From Blautia sp. (lineage in GTDB: Bacteria > Bacillota > Clostridia > Lachnospirales > Lachnospiraceae): a DNA stretch of 64,000 nt. Shown here in pieces: positions 18,081 to 27,596 of the stretch (position 1 is the stretch's first letter; the number at the start of each line of letters is the position of its first letter). Location: assembly GCA_022769545.1 (NCBI GenBank), contig JALEJS010000013.1, positions 124,001 to 188,000 on the forward strand, given 5' to 3'. The position numbers were made by a program, and so were the translations under genes. The notes beneath the pieces were generated by a model. It did not search any database and had not been told where the DNA came from. It was given only the letters and a program-made list of their open reading frames with translations.

Positions 18081-20678
18081 TCAAAGCGCTTCCTTTTCCT
18101 CCTGTGCCAGAAAGCTGCATATGCAGTGATTTTCCACGGCATCCAGACAGTAATACAGTTCTTCTGTTTCCCGGACTGTGATCATTCCCTCCAGCTCCGG
18201 ATACCTGGAGCAGATCTGCGTATATCTGTCCGGAAGCTCTGCAAACAGCTCCGGCTGATAGATTCTGGTCTTTTCATTGTTCCAGATTGCCCCATAGCTG
18301 ATCTGTGCTTCCACCAGATCCTGGAACATATGACTGCCATAGCTTAATTCCGGCATATAACCAGCCCGCTTATCCGATATCTCGCATATTTCCGAAAAGC
18401 CGGAGATATCTCCGAATGTGACCGGCACCCCAAGCTCCGGCGAGGAAGTCCCGATCCTTCCCGGTGTCATCAGCAGGAGATTTTTCCCACTGTTCCGGTA
18501 ATACCGGTTGATCTCACCGATGGCAGAAGCGGCATCATGCTTCTTCACATATGGATATTCGTAATATTTTACAGGATCCACCTGCACGACCACATCCACC
18601 TTGCGTTTTCCGGACTCTCCCATGGAGGAGGCGACAATGTCGAAAAATACCTGTTCCGGTTTCGGATTCAGTGCCTTCAGATCCACCTGTTCTCCTGCTT
18701 CTCCCAGATACAGAGGTCTGCACTGCAGAAGGTTGACCACGAAATCCCCGTCTTCATTCATATTCACCGCAAATTCAATGTCCACCGGATTTTCATATAC
18801 CTTTTCCAGTGTCTTCAGTATTTTCTGCATCAATCCGGTAAATTCTGTCTGTTCCAGAAGCTTCTGACAGCTGACAAACCAGACATCCCGGTAGCGCCCC
18901 ATCTGCCTCAGGCGGTATTCCGCCTCGTAATCATGCTCCAGAACCATTTTTTTGTACCAGAGCGGAAGATTTTCCAGCAGATCGTCCAGTGCCACATCGC
19001 CGAACCGGTTTTCGGAACAGTCCAGAACATCAATATAGCGCTGGGAATACCGGTGCTTCTGCGCCACCGTCGTAAGGACGGTAGCTGCCGGGCGGTCCAG
19101 ATTGGCCAGACGCGGATAATCCTCCTTTGTCCGATCCACCGCCTTTGTTCCAAGTCCCATGACAAGGCGGAGCATCCCCGCATTGGGATCCATATCTGCA
19201 TACCATTTATAGGCACTGTGGCTGTATCCCACACCGGCAGCTCCCGGCATGAAGTATTTTCCGTAATAGGTTCCCGAAACCCGCTGGACCAGAATGGCCA
19301 TCTGCTCGTCCTTTTTTTCCAGTCCCCGCCGCAGCCGGTATTCCAGCGCCGAATAATCCATGGTACTGGCGTAGACTCTTCGCACCGCCTGCTCAAAAGC
19401 TTCCATCCTTTCCTGCGGGCTTCCCTGATTCACGCAGAATACGGATTCATATTTTCCTGCAAAGGCATTTCCAAAACCGTCCTCCAGAAAGCTGGAAGAC
19501 CGCACAATGAACGGACTCTGTCCGAAGTATTCCAGTACATTCAGGAACTGATCCCGGATCTTCGGCGGGAATTTTCCTTTCAGAAGATGTTCCCGCAGCT
19601 CATCGGCTGCCGAGAAATACCCTTCCTCGGTTCTCTGCCGGATACGAAGCTCCCAGTCATCATTGGAAACAATATAGGTATAGAACACATCGGACCCGAT
19701 GTAAAACGAATCGTGCGGTTCACTGTACAGCCGGTACTCCGGAATATCGGTCTTTGCGATTTTCCGGGCCAGCAGCATTCCACAGGCCTTTCCGCCGATG
19801 GCACCGCTTCCGATCATCCGGTCTCTCAGCTTGAAATAGTCTTCCGGGGTAAAATATTCTTTTACCAGTTTTTTCAGCCTGACATCTTTTGTCATGGTGC
19901 TGTCGATGATCTGCTCCTCCATCTCACCGGTAAAGCTTCCGTTTGCATATGCAGCCCTTGCCATATTAAAAAACCGGTCATGGCTGTCGTAATTCTGATC
20001 CTGACTTTTTTCATTGATTTCCTGAATGGTCTGATAATATCGGCTGATGCTCACTCCGTTGTCGATCACGGAAATCGTTCCTGTACTTCGCCTGTATCCG
20101 TGGGGGAGGAACATCTTCTCAGAGTTCCGGTTCCAGACCTTCAGGGGATGAAGATAAATATATGTTTCATTGGAATAGACATCCAGAAGAAGCTGTGTGG
20201 TATCCCGGATCCTGGCCACGGCGTCAAAGGAATGCCGTCCCCGGAGCAGAGGAAAATATGCTACGGTATCCATCACGAACAGATAGGGACAGGTGACCCG
20301 GAAAAAGTTTCCCATCATCAGGTCGGTATACCATACCGACTGAAGCTCTGACAGACAGTCGAATACGTAGAATGCATCCTTCCCCTGTCTTGTGATTTCT
20401 TCATGAATGCCCACCGTAAATCCCTCGAATCCCTCATCCGGATTAAATTCCCTCACCTTGATCCCGGTCAGATCCTTTAGCAGAGGCTCATGCTGTGCAA
20501 ACCGGACATAGATCACATTTCTTCCGTCTTTCACCGCCTGCCTGGCAAAGGCCTCCGCAAAAAAGCAGAATTCCTCAATCTCTGTCACCTGCCAGACCAC
20601 ATTATCTCCCAGACGAATATAGTCCAGAACTTCATCAATCTGCGGATATCCGCAGTGAATCTTATCAAATGCTGCCAA
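18081..20678 (-). CDS. PEP/pyruvate-binding-domain protein without phosphohistidine domain
   Basis: 865 residues from a TTG at 20678 directly behind GGAGGTGAGGA; an ATG at 20717 lies in the preceding terminator region. The first 220 residues resemble a RecA/KaiC-type sheet without a P-loop. From about 285 to 680 it matches the ATP-binding half of PEP synthase: GAIGGKACGM, PFIVRSSSFLEDGFGNAFAGKY, AILVQRVSG and DFVVNLLQCRPL. The phosphohistidine swivel and PEP barrel are missing, so it is not a PEP synthase. It may activate or phosphorylate a substrate for the ATP-grasp encoded next. It is the first gene of the six-gene cluster. Confidence 0.85.
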   Translation of the reverse strand: MAAFDKIHCGYPQIDEVLDYIRLGDNVVWQVTEIEEFCFFAEAFARQAVKDGRNVIYVRFAQHEPLLKDLTGIKVREFNPDEGFEGFTVGIHEEITRQGKDAFYVFDCLSELQSVWYTDLMMGNFFRVTCPYLFVMDTVAYFPLLRGRHSFDAVARIRDTTQLLLDVYSNETYIYLHPLKVWNRNSEKMFLPHGYRRSTGTISVIDNGVSISRYYQTIQEINEKSQDQNYDSHDRFFNMARAAYANGSFTGEMEEQIIDSTMTKDVRLKKLVKEYFTPEDYFKLRDRMIGSGAIGGKACGMLLARKIAKTDIPEYRLYSEPHDSFYIGSDVFYTYIVSNDDWELRIRQRTEEGYFSAADELREHLLKGKFPPKIRDQFLNVLEYFGQSPFIVRSSSFLEDGFGNAFAGKYESVFCVNQGSPQERMEAFEQAVRRVYASTMDYSALEYRLRRGLEKKDEQMAILVQRVSGTYYGKYFMPGAAGVGYSHSAYKWYADMDPNAGMLRLVMGLGTKAVDRTKEDYPRLANLDRPAATVLTTVAQKHRYSQRYIDVLDCSENRFGDVALDDLLENLPLWYKKMVLEHDYEAEYRLRQMGRYRDVWFVSCQKLLEQTEFTGLMQKILKTLEKVYENPVDIEFAVNMNEDGDFVVNLLQCRPLYLGEAGEQVDLKALNPKPEQVFFDIVASSMGESGKRKVDVVVQVDPVKYYEYPYVKKHDAASAIGEINRYYRNSGKNLLLMTPGRIGTSSPELGVPVTFGDISGFSEICEISDKRAGYMPELSYGSHMFQDLVEAQISYGAIWNNEKTRIYQPELFAELPDRYTQICSRYPELEGMITVRETEELYYCLDAVENHCICSFLAQEEKEAL

Positions 20679-20703
20679 TTCCTCACCTCCGGAAATTTTG
20701 AAA

Positions 20704-20748
20704 TAAAAAAAGAACAAAGACGTCCTGTTTTCAAACGTCCTTGTTCTT
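20704..20748 (-). terminator. Terminator between response regulator and ATP-grasp cluster
   Basis: AAGAACAAaGACGT (20710-20723) pairs with ACGTCcTTGTTCTT (20735-20748). On the minus strand the stem is followed by TTTTTTTATTT. It separates the two-component gene at 20777 from the gene starting at 20678, whose GGAGG lies only about 20 bases downstream. Confidence 0.8.
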
Positions 20749-20776
20749 CGTAATTAATAGATTAGCAGAACCTTTT

Positions 20777-22393
20777 TCAATTGTCAATTCCATTTTCGGA
20801 TTCTTCTTCCTCTTCTGCCGCATTGCCGGTACGCAGCCGTCTGCGAAATACCGTCGGAGAATACCCGGTATATTTTTTGAATGCGACAGAAAAATAATTC
20901 GTATCCCGATATCCCACCAGCGCCGCGATCTTTCCGGTCTTCAGATTCGTTGTCTCCAGAAGTCTCTGCGCTGTCTCTATTCTTTTTCTTACAATGTATT
21001 CATTACACCCTTCTCCGGTCACTTTTTTAAACAGCTTCGACAGATAATTGGGCGTAATGTAAAATTTTGCCGCTATGCTGGACACGGACAGGTCCTCCTC
21101 CAGATGATCATCCACGTACCTTCGCACCTTCGGAATCAAGTCGTTGATCACCTCCGTCTCTTCCCCGAACAGATTCACCAGAAAATCCCTGGTAATTTCA
21201 CAGGCATTCGGTCCGTCCACGTTCATGAGATGCTTCATCAGTTCCTCCAGTCTGCCCTGCTGAAGCGTCCCTGCCGTACTGCTGATGTAAGCAAAGCACA
21301 CCGAATTTGCCAGATCAAAGCAGTATCTTCTCACTGCAGTCTCCGTCACATTGTACGATACCACCGCCTGGGTGAACGCATCAAATACCCGCAGTACATA
21401 ATCGGAATTTCCCACATTGGAACACATGGAGGTTTTAAACTCTTCATAGATCTCCCGAAAAAGCATGCTCCGTTTTCCCGTATGGCCAGACTGCAGCACA
21501 TCCTGTGCCTCCCCCTGCTTCCGGTTCGCCAGATAGACGGTGTCATTGTAGGAAATATACAGATTGGAAAAGCCCTTTACCGAGCTTCCGAGAACGATCT
21601 TCGGAACTGCAATAAATTCATCCTTCATAATACTGATCAGTTCCTGTATTTTTTCATAGATCTCATTCACATAACCGTGATTAAAAAACGCGATGAGAAT
21701 TTTTTCCGTTCCTTCATCATCCAGAAAGGTCATTCCCTGCCGCTGCCCATCCACCAGACCGATACAGATCTCCTTGATGGACATCACCCAGTAATGATCC
21801 TCCCGGTCATTGTTTTTTCCGGACTGCTGCGGAAGCAGAATGGCCAGCTGCAGCTCCTGATTCTCTGGCAGAGAGTATTCCCTGCACATCCACTCCAGTT
21901 CTTCCTCATCCACCTCACGGCGGTGAACCAGGCTGCGCAGCAGGCGTTCCAGACGCATCTGCTCCGTATTTCCCTGAACACGCCGCATGGTATTATCCAG
22001 AATCAGGTTCTTTCTCTTCCTGTCCAGAAATTCCACCTGCTTCTTTATGGCTTCTGTCAGGACCTCCTCGTCAATCGGCTTCAGGAACAGATCTGCCACA
22101 TGCATCCGGATGCATTCTCTGGCATAATCAAACCTGTCATATCCGGTGAGTACAATGATCCGGATATCTTCCTTGAGTTCATTTGCTCTCTGGATCAGCT
22201 CCAGACCAGTCATCCCCGGCATGTTGATGTCCGTGATCATGATATCCGGCTGCTTTTCCCCGATGATTTCCAGAGCCTCCATGGCGCTCCCGGCCTGGTA
22301 GACCCCGGTTATGTTTAACTGCGCCCAGGGCAGCCCTTTGCTCATGCCCATCCGAATCATTTTTTCGTCATCTACAATCAAAATTTTATACAT
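20777..22393 (-). CDS. YesN-type response regulator, AraC family output
   Basis: 538 residues. The receiver domain starts MYKILIVDDEKMIRMGM with phosphoacceptor region DIMITDINMPGM and Lys in LFLKPI. A long middle region leads to two AraC helix-turn-helix units at the C-terminus (SVSSIAAKFYITPNYLSKLFK, and KIAALVGYRDTNYFSVAFKKYTGYSP). The ATG at 22393 follows GGAGG; the open frame upstream runs into the kinase gene. Paired with the kinase gene 38 bases upstream, it probably activates the neighbouring sugar transporter. Confidence 0.92.
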   Translation of the reverse strand: MYKILIVDDEKMIRMGMSKGLPWAQLNITGVYQAGSAMEALEIIGEKQPDIMITDINMPGMTGLELIQRANELKEDIRIIVLTGYDRFDYARECIRMHVADLFLKPIDEEVLTEAIKKQVEFLDRKRKNLILDNTMRRVQGNTEQMRLERLLRSLVHRREVDEEELEWMCREYSLPENQELQLAILLPQQSGKNNDREDHYWVMSIKEICIGLVDGQRQGMTFLDDEGTEKILIAFFNHGYVNEIYEKIQELISIMKDEFIAVPKIVLGSSVKGFSNLYISYNDTVYLANRKQGEAQDVLQSGHTGKRSMLFREIYEEFKTSMCSNVGNSDYVLRVFDAFTQAVVSYNVTETAVRRYCFDLANSVCFAYISSTAGTLQQGRLEELMKHLMNVDGPNACEITRDFLVNLFGEETEVINDLIPKVRRYVDDHLEEDLSVSSIAAKFYITPNYLSKLFKKVTGEGCNEYIVRKRIETAQRLLETTNLKTGKIAALVGYRDTNYFSVAFKKYTGYSPTVFRRRLRTGNAAEEEEESENGIDN

Positions 22394-22431
22394 GAATTCC
22401 TCCGCACTGCTGTCCTGTCCCGGCTTCCGCA

Positions 22432-24189
22432 TTATCTGCGGCATGGTACACCGGGAAGATGGACAGTCACTGTCGCGCCCCGATAGGTATTTACATCATA
22501 ATGAAGTCCATATTCCTGTCCGAACAGAAGCTGAATTCTCCTGTTCACATTTCTTACCCCATACCCGAAATCCGCTTCATCTGTGTCCAGATACCGGTTC
22601 ATTTCTTCGGTCCTCTCCTTTGTCATGCCGCTTCCGCTGTTTGCCACCCGCAGCGGAATATCCCCTTCTGTGTTCTCTTCCACCCAGATAAAAATATCTC
22701 CGCTTTTTCCTTCTTTCCGTTCAATACCATGCTCAATGGCATTCTCCACCAGCGGCTGAAGTGTCAGCTTTGGAAGAGAAACCTTCTGATATTTTTCCTC
22801 CACAGAAATTTCCAGATGGATACGGTCGTCATACCGCATGTTCTGTATCACCATATAATACTGAATATGGCGCAGTTCCTCCGACAGAGGAATAATATCC
22901 TTTCCTTTACTCAGACAGATCCTGTAATAAGAAGCCAGTGCTTTTACGAGAGTGGAAATCTCCCGGTTCCCATCTGCGACAGCCTGCCAGTGAATGCAGT
23001 CCAGCGTATTATACAGAAAATGCGGCTGAATCTGCGACTGCAGAGCATTCAGACGTGTCTGGGACAGCTGTTCCTGTTTGATCCGGATTTCCTCCATGGA
23101 TTCCTCCAGCTTATCCATCATCACATTGAATCCCTCTGCCATCTCCTCAAAATCTTCTCCCAGAGGCTCTGCATTGATACGCACATCCATTCTGCCCTGA
23201 GACACGCTGGCCATCTCCCGCACGATTTCCCCCAGCGGTGCATACACTCTGGATAACAGCTTTCCTGCCACAGCCGCACAGAGCAGTATGATAAAGACAA
23301 GAAGAACCGCCACAAACAGAATGGTCCGGATAGCAGAACCGTACAGCTTGGTCAGAGGTGTTACGCTGAGCAGGTAATAATTCCAGGTCCCGATCTTGTG
23401 ATAGCTGATCAGATCACCGTTTTTCTGAAAGGTTCCATGAGTCCCCACCAGATCATCCGTCATGTTTGCCGCACTGCGGACCTCCTCCAGTCCCTGACCG
23501 GAGATGAGATTTCCCTCCAGGTCCACCAGCATCAGTTCTGAAGCATCACTGTCTGAAATCTGTTTTTTTACACTGAGGCTTTCCAGAAACACATCCTGAA
23601 AATTGATACATAATATCCCATAGGATTTCCCGATCACCTGGCTGGAATACGCCGGATAATATACCGACAGCGTATACTGTGTGCCATTGTAAAAATTATT
23701 GCCATAGGAGATCCTCATGGCACCGCTGCTGCCCTTCTGGCTTTCCTTCCAGTCTTTTTCCCAGGAACGTTTAAAATCTGTGTAGGAAATGGAAGTTCCG
23801 CGATAGAGATAGGTACCCTTTTCCTCATTCAAAAGTGCCAGAAAATTGATGTTGTCATTGGAATTGTACAGCTGGATCAGCATCTCCCGCGCTGAGCTCT
23901 CATTCTCCGCCTGTGTGACTGCATCGGAACTGCCCTCCAGATATTTCTGCACATAGGAATTCATGAGGATGGCCTTACAGATATTTTTGTACTGTTCCAG
24001 CGATGCCGTATAATTGGTCGCCAGAAGCTCCAGCTGATTTTCCACCAGTTTCCTCGTCGTATTCAGAAGATGATTGGCCGATATCACGGTCACCAGTATC
24101 AGAACAAGCGAAGAGACCGATACAATACTTGTCAGAAAAAACACCTTCATCCTTTTGGCAAATGATCTTTTTTGTACCAGTCTCTTCAT
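22432..24189 (-). CDS. YesM-type sensor histidine kinase
   Basis: 585 residues. A membrane segment near residues 15-37, an extracellular Cache-like sensor region, a second segment near 280-305, a HAMP linker and the His_kinase domain follow. The phosphoacceptor is in QIQPHFLYNTLDCIHWQ, and the ATP-binding part has LVENAIEHGIE and GSGMT. Kinases of this class usually sense sugars with a substrate-binding protein. AAGGAGG precedes the ATG. The permease genes lie 87 bases upstream in the same direction. Confidence 0.93.
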   Translation of the reverse strand: MKRLVQKRSFAKRMKVFFLTSIVSVSSLVLILVTVISANHLLNTTRKLVENQLELLATNYTASLEQYKNICKAILMNSYVQKYLEGSSDAVTQAENESSAREMLIQLYNSNDNINFLALLNEEKGTYLYRGTSISYTDFKRSWEKDWKESQKGSSGAMRISYGNNFYNGTQYTLSVYYPAYSSQVIGKSYGILCINFQDVFLESLSVKKQISDSDASELMLVDLEGNLISGQGLEEVRSAANMTDDLVGTHGTFQKNGDLISYHKIGTWNYYLLSVTPLTKLYGSAIRTILFVAVLLVFIILLCAAVAGKLLSRVYAPLGEIVREMASVSQGRMDVRINAEPLGEDFEEMAEGFNVMMDKLEESMEEIRIKQEQLSQTRLNALQSQIQPHFLYNTLDCIHWQAVADGNREISTLVKALASYYRICLSKGKDIIPLSEELRHIQYYMVIQNMRYDDRIHLEISVEEKYQKVSLPKLTLQPLVENAIEHGIERKEGKSGDIFIWVEENTEGDIPLRVANSGSGMTKERTEEMNRYLDTDEADFGYGVRNVNRRIQLLFGQEYGLHYDVNTYRGATVTVHLPGVPCRR

Positions 24190-24276
24190 ATATTTCTGCC
24201 TCCTTCTGTCTGTTTCGGAAGCCTGCCTGCAGGCTCTTTCATCCTGCCTTTACTTTACATGATTTTTGCTGTTTCA

Positions 24277-25128
24277 TCAACCTTTTACCGCACCGGCTGT
24301 CATACCCTTGATCAGCTTATCCTGTGCAAAGATAAACATAATCAGCATCGGCAGAAGCGTCAGAACAAGAACTGCCATGATCATCGGAGTATTCATGGAA
24401 TATCTTCCGCGGAATTCCCAGACTGCCAGCGGCAGAGTCCTGTGCTCCGGAGACTGTGTCAGAGTGTAGGCAAAGCTGAACTCGTTCCACATGTTTACAC
24501 CATTGTAAATTGCCAGTGTGGAAAGTCCCGGTTTTGACAGCGGCAAAATCATCTTGAAAAACATCTGAATTTTATTACATCCGTCAATCTCCGCAGATTC
24601 CTCGATTTCTCTCGGAATGTTTTTCATAAATCCTGTGAGAATAAACACGGAAATCGGCACGCCAATGGCCACATAAGGTCCGATCAGAGCCCAGATGCTG
24701 TCATACAGTCCCATGGAACGGGTCATCTTAAAGATCGGAATCAACGTTACGTGAATGGGAATGGACATACATGCAACGATCAGTGCATAGATCGGTGCAT
24801 TCAGCTTAAACTTGAATCTGGACAGCGGATAGGAGGCAAACGCTGCCACCATCAGCAGAATGGCCAGAGAAACTACCAGTACGATCACACTGTTTATGAA
24901 AAAGGATGCGAACTTTCCGCCCAGAACCTCCGCATAATTCTCCAGATACAGCTTGTCCGGCAATGTGAAGACGCCTTTTGTCAGCATCTCAAATTTTTCC
25001 TTAAAGGAATTGAGAACCATGAAGATAAATGGTGTGATGGTCACAACCGCCATGCATACCGCCAGGAAGATGGCAACAGCCCAGCTGATTCTGCTTTTTA
25101 TGATGCTTTTCTTATACTGCTGTTCCAT
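24277..25128 (-). CDS. Carbohydrate ABC permease, MalG-type
   Basis: 283 residues, six membrane segments, with the EAA loop EESAEIDGCNKIQMFFKMILPLSKPGL that contacts the ATPase. It forms the inner-membrane channel of a sugar importer with the preceding permease. Its ATG follows the stop of that permease without a gap. No ATP-binding subunit is encoded in the locus, so a shared MsmX-type ATPase elsewhere is expected. Confidence 0.93.
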   Translation of the reverse strand: MEQQYKKSIIKSRISWAVAIFLAVCMAVVTITPFIFMVLNSFKEKFEMLTKGVFTLPDKLYLENYAEVLGGKFASFFINSVIVLVVSLAILLMVAAFASYPLSRFKFKLNAPIYALIVACMSIPIHVTLIPIFKMTRSMGLYDSIWALIGPYVAIGVPISVFILTGFMKNIPREIEESAEIDGCNKIQMFFKMILPLSKPGLSTLAIYNGVNMWNEFSFAYTLTQSPEHRTLPLAVWEFRGRYSMNTPMIMAVLVLTLLPMLIMFIFAQDKLIKGMTAGAVKG

Positions 25129-26025
25129 TTAATCTTCCTCCTTTCCGTTGATCACCTTCATGGTAAACAGTGCAATGGCCGAAATCAGAAGAAACATTCC
25201 GGCTGCCACTGCAGAACCGTATCCCATGTTAAATTCAGAGAACGAATATTTGTACATATAGGTCGCCATCAGCTCTGTGGACCGCCCGGGGCCTCCGTTG
25301 GTCATGACATAGATCAGATCGAAATATTTCAGCGATCCGACCATGGAAAGAATGGCTGCATTTTTCAGTGTGGGCATCAGAAGGGGCAGTGCGATTTTCC
25401 AGAAGTATTCGCCTCTGGTGGCACCGTCGATTCTGGCTGCCTCAAATACATCTGTGGAAATATTGGTAAATCCGGCCATGGAATAAACCATATAAAAAGG
25501 TGTAAACTGCCATGCAATGATTGCAATGATCGTGTACAGCGCTGTCTTCGGATTTCCGAGAAGGTCAATGTTTCCTCCTCCGAAGAAATTGGAGACGGCA
25601 CTTACGATACCACCCTTGGTAGCCAGTGCATATGTAAAGAGGAAACCGATCGCTACAGAGGAAATCAGCATCGGAATAAACCAGAGTACTTTGAATACAT
25701 TGGCTTTCTTTCCGGCAAAATCGATAAAGGTTGCCATCGCCAGACCCAGCGGTATCTGAATACAGATGGAAAGAATCATGATCACAATATTGTTTTTAAA
25801 AGCAAACCAGAAATTTCCGTCCTTGATCAGCGTTGCCCAGTTTTTCAGTCCGATAAAGGTCTTTTCTGCGGAAATTCCGTTCCACTTATACAGACTTGTG
25901 TGGAATGTGGAAATAATAGGATAAAATACATAAACAGCCAGAATGATCAGAACCGGTGCCAGAAATATGGCGGCAACCTTGTTTGTTTCTTTCTGTCTCT
26001 GGATCAGTAACGAATTTTTGTTCAT
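25129..26025 (-). CDS. Carbohydrate ABC permease, MalF-type
   Basis: 298 residues from the ATG at 26025, which has AAGGAGG 5 bases upstream; an in-frame start 21 bases earlier lacks one. Six membrane segments and the EAA loop FEAARIDGATRGEYFWKIALPLLMP are visible. It pairs with the MalG-type permease immediately downstream. A hairpin between it and the binding-protein gene probably lowers its expression relative to that gene. Confidence 0.93.
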   Translation of the reverse strand: MNKNSLLIQRQKETNKVAAIFLAPVLIILAVYVFYPIISTFHTSLYKWNGISAEKTFIGLKNWATLIKDGNFWFAFKNNIVIMILSICIQIPLGLAMATFIDFAGKKANVFKVLWFIPMLISSVAIGFLFTYALATKGGIVSAVSNFFGGGNIDLLGNPKTALYTIIAIIAWQFTPFYMVYSMAGFTNISTDVFEAARIDGATRGEYFWKIALPLLMPTLKNAAILSMVGSLKYFDLIYVMTNGGPGRSTELMATYMYKYSFSEFNMGYGSAVAAGMFLLISAIALFTMKVINGKEED

Positions 26026-26065
26026 GTGAGCCTCCTTGATCGCCAACTTTCAGGGTTCGTTTTCT

Positions 26066-26099
26066 AAAAAAACAGGATACCCCTGAAGATATCCTGTTT
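26066..26099 (-). terminator. Attenuating hairpin between binding protein and permeases
   Basis: AAACAGGATA (26070-26079) pairs with TATCCTGTTT (26090-26099), followed on the minus strand by TTTTTTT. It is placed as in many ABC operons, where partial termination gives excess binding protein over permeases. Confidence 0.75.
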
Positions 26100-26148
26100 C
26101 TGTTTTTCAGAAGAATCTGACTATCGCTTCAGATACCGGTATTTTCCG

Positions 26149-27441
26149 TTATTCTGCTGCTTCTGCATTGTAGGCTTCCATTGCCTCCTGCATCATAGCC
26201 TGTGCCTCTGCCGGTGTCTTTGTCAGACCAAATACTTCCTGCAGTCCGTCCAGATGTGCATTTGCAACTGCCGGCGGAAGATACTGATCATACCAGAGCT
26301 GAATTGCAGATGCGCCGGAAACAGCAGCCATGATTTCCTGGTCAACCGGATCTTCCACATAATCCATAATGTTGTTTACCGGTCTTAATCTTCCGCGTTC
26401 TGCTGCGAAAGCAACCATATCATCGTCTGCGAACATAGACGCGAACTCAACCGCTGCGTCCAGAGCTTCTCCTTCACAGTTGAAGGAAATAAAGTTATCC
26501 CCTACAGTACCGATGAGAATGGAGTCATCCACATCCGGAGCATCCTCGTATGCCGGGAATTTGAACCATCCGATGTTCTCGCTGAAGAATTCTTCGCTGT
26601 CGTTTTTGATCGTAGATGTATACCAGGAACCGATGCATGTCATGGCAGCCTCACCTGTGTAAAGAAGCTGTCTTGCCTGTCCGTCGTCCTCACTTAAGGA
26701 GTTCACGCCTTCCGGGAAGTATCCCTTTTCAACCCATTCCTGAATCTTTTCACCTGCCCACAGGAAGCACTCGTCTTCGAAGGAGCCTTCTCCTGAAACC
26801 GCTTTCTGGAACGGTTCCAGACCGCCGTAGCGTGCTGCAAGGTTCATGAAATACATGGAGCCTGTCCACTTGGTGGAGTTTGCCAGAGCAAACGGAACGA
26901 TTCCGTTCTCAACCAATGTATCACATGCTGCTTCCAGTTCTCCGATGGTGGTGGGAACTTCGATACCAAGATCTTCAAAGATGGTCTTATTGTAGTAGAT
27001 TCCGGAAACGGTGATTCCGTTAAACGGAACTGCATAAATCTCATCTTTATAGGAAGACTGTGCAATACTTCCTTGCATCAGCTTCTCCGGAAGCTCCGTA
27101 TTGTTAAACTGCTCTGTGATGGGCTGTGCAAATCCGGATTCAATATACTCGTTCATCGGACCGCCGGACCAGCTGATGTACATGTCCGGGCACTCTCCGG
27201 AGCTCATGGCGATTACCAGTTTCTCTTTGTATGCGTCATTCTGTGTCGGTACACCCACGACGGTATATCCGCTCTCTGTCGTGGAATTAAATTTGTCAAT
27301 GACCGCATTCACGACGTCCAGGTCGTTGCCCTCTGCGTTTACATGCCAGAACGTAAGTTCCTCTGCAGATACGCTGATTCCGCACATGGTTGTCAGGGCA
27401 AGTGTTGCTGCAAATAATGCACTGATAAGTCTTCTTTTCAT
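26149..27441 (-). CDS. Extracellular sugar-binding protein of ABC importer
   Basis: 430 residues. The signal peptide ends near VSA before EELTFWHVNAEGN; a Cys occurs at TTMC but does not fit a lipobox well, so anchoring is uncertain. The rest is a family 1 solute-binding fold (ELTFWHVN start, WSGGPMNEYIESG, YAVPFNGITVSGIYYN). GGGAGGG precedes the ATG. Downstream are the two permeases, upstream the beta-helix glycosidase. Substrate is probably a xylo-oligosaccharide, by context only. Confidence 0.92.
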   Translation of the reverse strand: MKRRLISALFAATLALTTMCGISVSAEELTFWHVNAEGNDLDVVNAVIDKFNSTTESGYTVVGVPTQNDAYKEKLVIAMSSGECPDMYISWSGGPMNEYIESGFAQPITEQFNNTELPEKLMQGSIAQSSYKDEIYAVPFNGITVSGIYYNKTIFEDLGIEVPTTIGELEAACDTLVENGIVPFALANSTKWTGSMYFMNLAARYGGLEPFQKAVSGEGSFEDECFLWAGEKIQEWVEKGYFPEGVNSLSEDDGQARQLLYTGEAAMTCIGSWYTSTIKNDSEEFFSENIGWFKFPAYEDAPDVDDSILIGTVGDNFISFNCEGEALDAAVEFASMFADDDMVAFAAERGRLRPVNNIMDYVEDPVDQEIMAAVSGASAIQLWYDQYLPPAVANAHLDGLQEVFGLTKTPAEAQAMMQEAMEAYNAEAAE

Positions 27442-27530
27442 GCCTTATCCCTCCCGTTGATTTATTTGATAGAAAAATCTTATCATCACATTCTGTCAAA
27501 TTCCATTAAATAAACTATCCAAAATATTAG

Positions 27531-27565
27531 AAAAAGTGGGTTCTGGATGGTCCCAGACCCACTTT
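27531..27565 (-). terminator. Terminator of the beta-helix glycosidase gene
   Basis: AAAGTGGGTTCTGG pairs with CCCAGACCCACTTT (27534-27565). On the minus strand it is followed by TTTTTC. It separates the glycosidase from the binding-protein gene, so the latter needs its own promoter; I could not identify a convincing one in the short gap. Confidence 0.78.
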
Positions 27566-27596
27566 ATTCAATATTCTGCACTTTTTCAAAGATTTT

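Noticed and set aside
18537-20351. 604-codon open frame on the plus strand
   Set aside because: It is fully antisense to the PEP-synthase-like gene, has low-complexity His/Ile/Phe-rich translation with no recognisable motif, and no convincing ribosome site.
20741-22318. 525-codon open frame on the plus strand
   Set aside because: It lies antisense to the response regulator gene, whose receiver and AraC motifs are unmistakable; the antisense translation is motif-free.
24751-26010. 419-codon open frame on the plus strand
   Set aside because: Antisense to both sugar permeases; the Cys/His/Lys-rich translation mirrors hydrophobic codons of the real genes.
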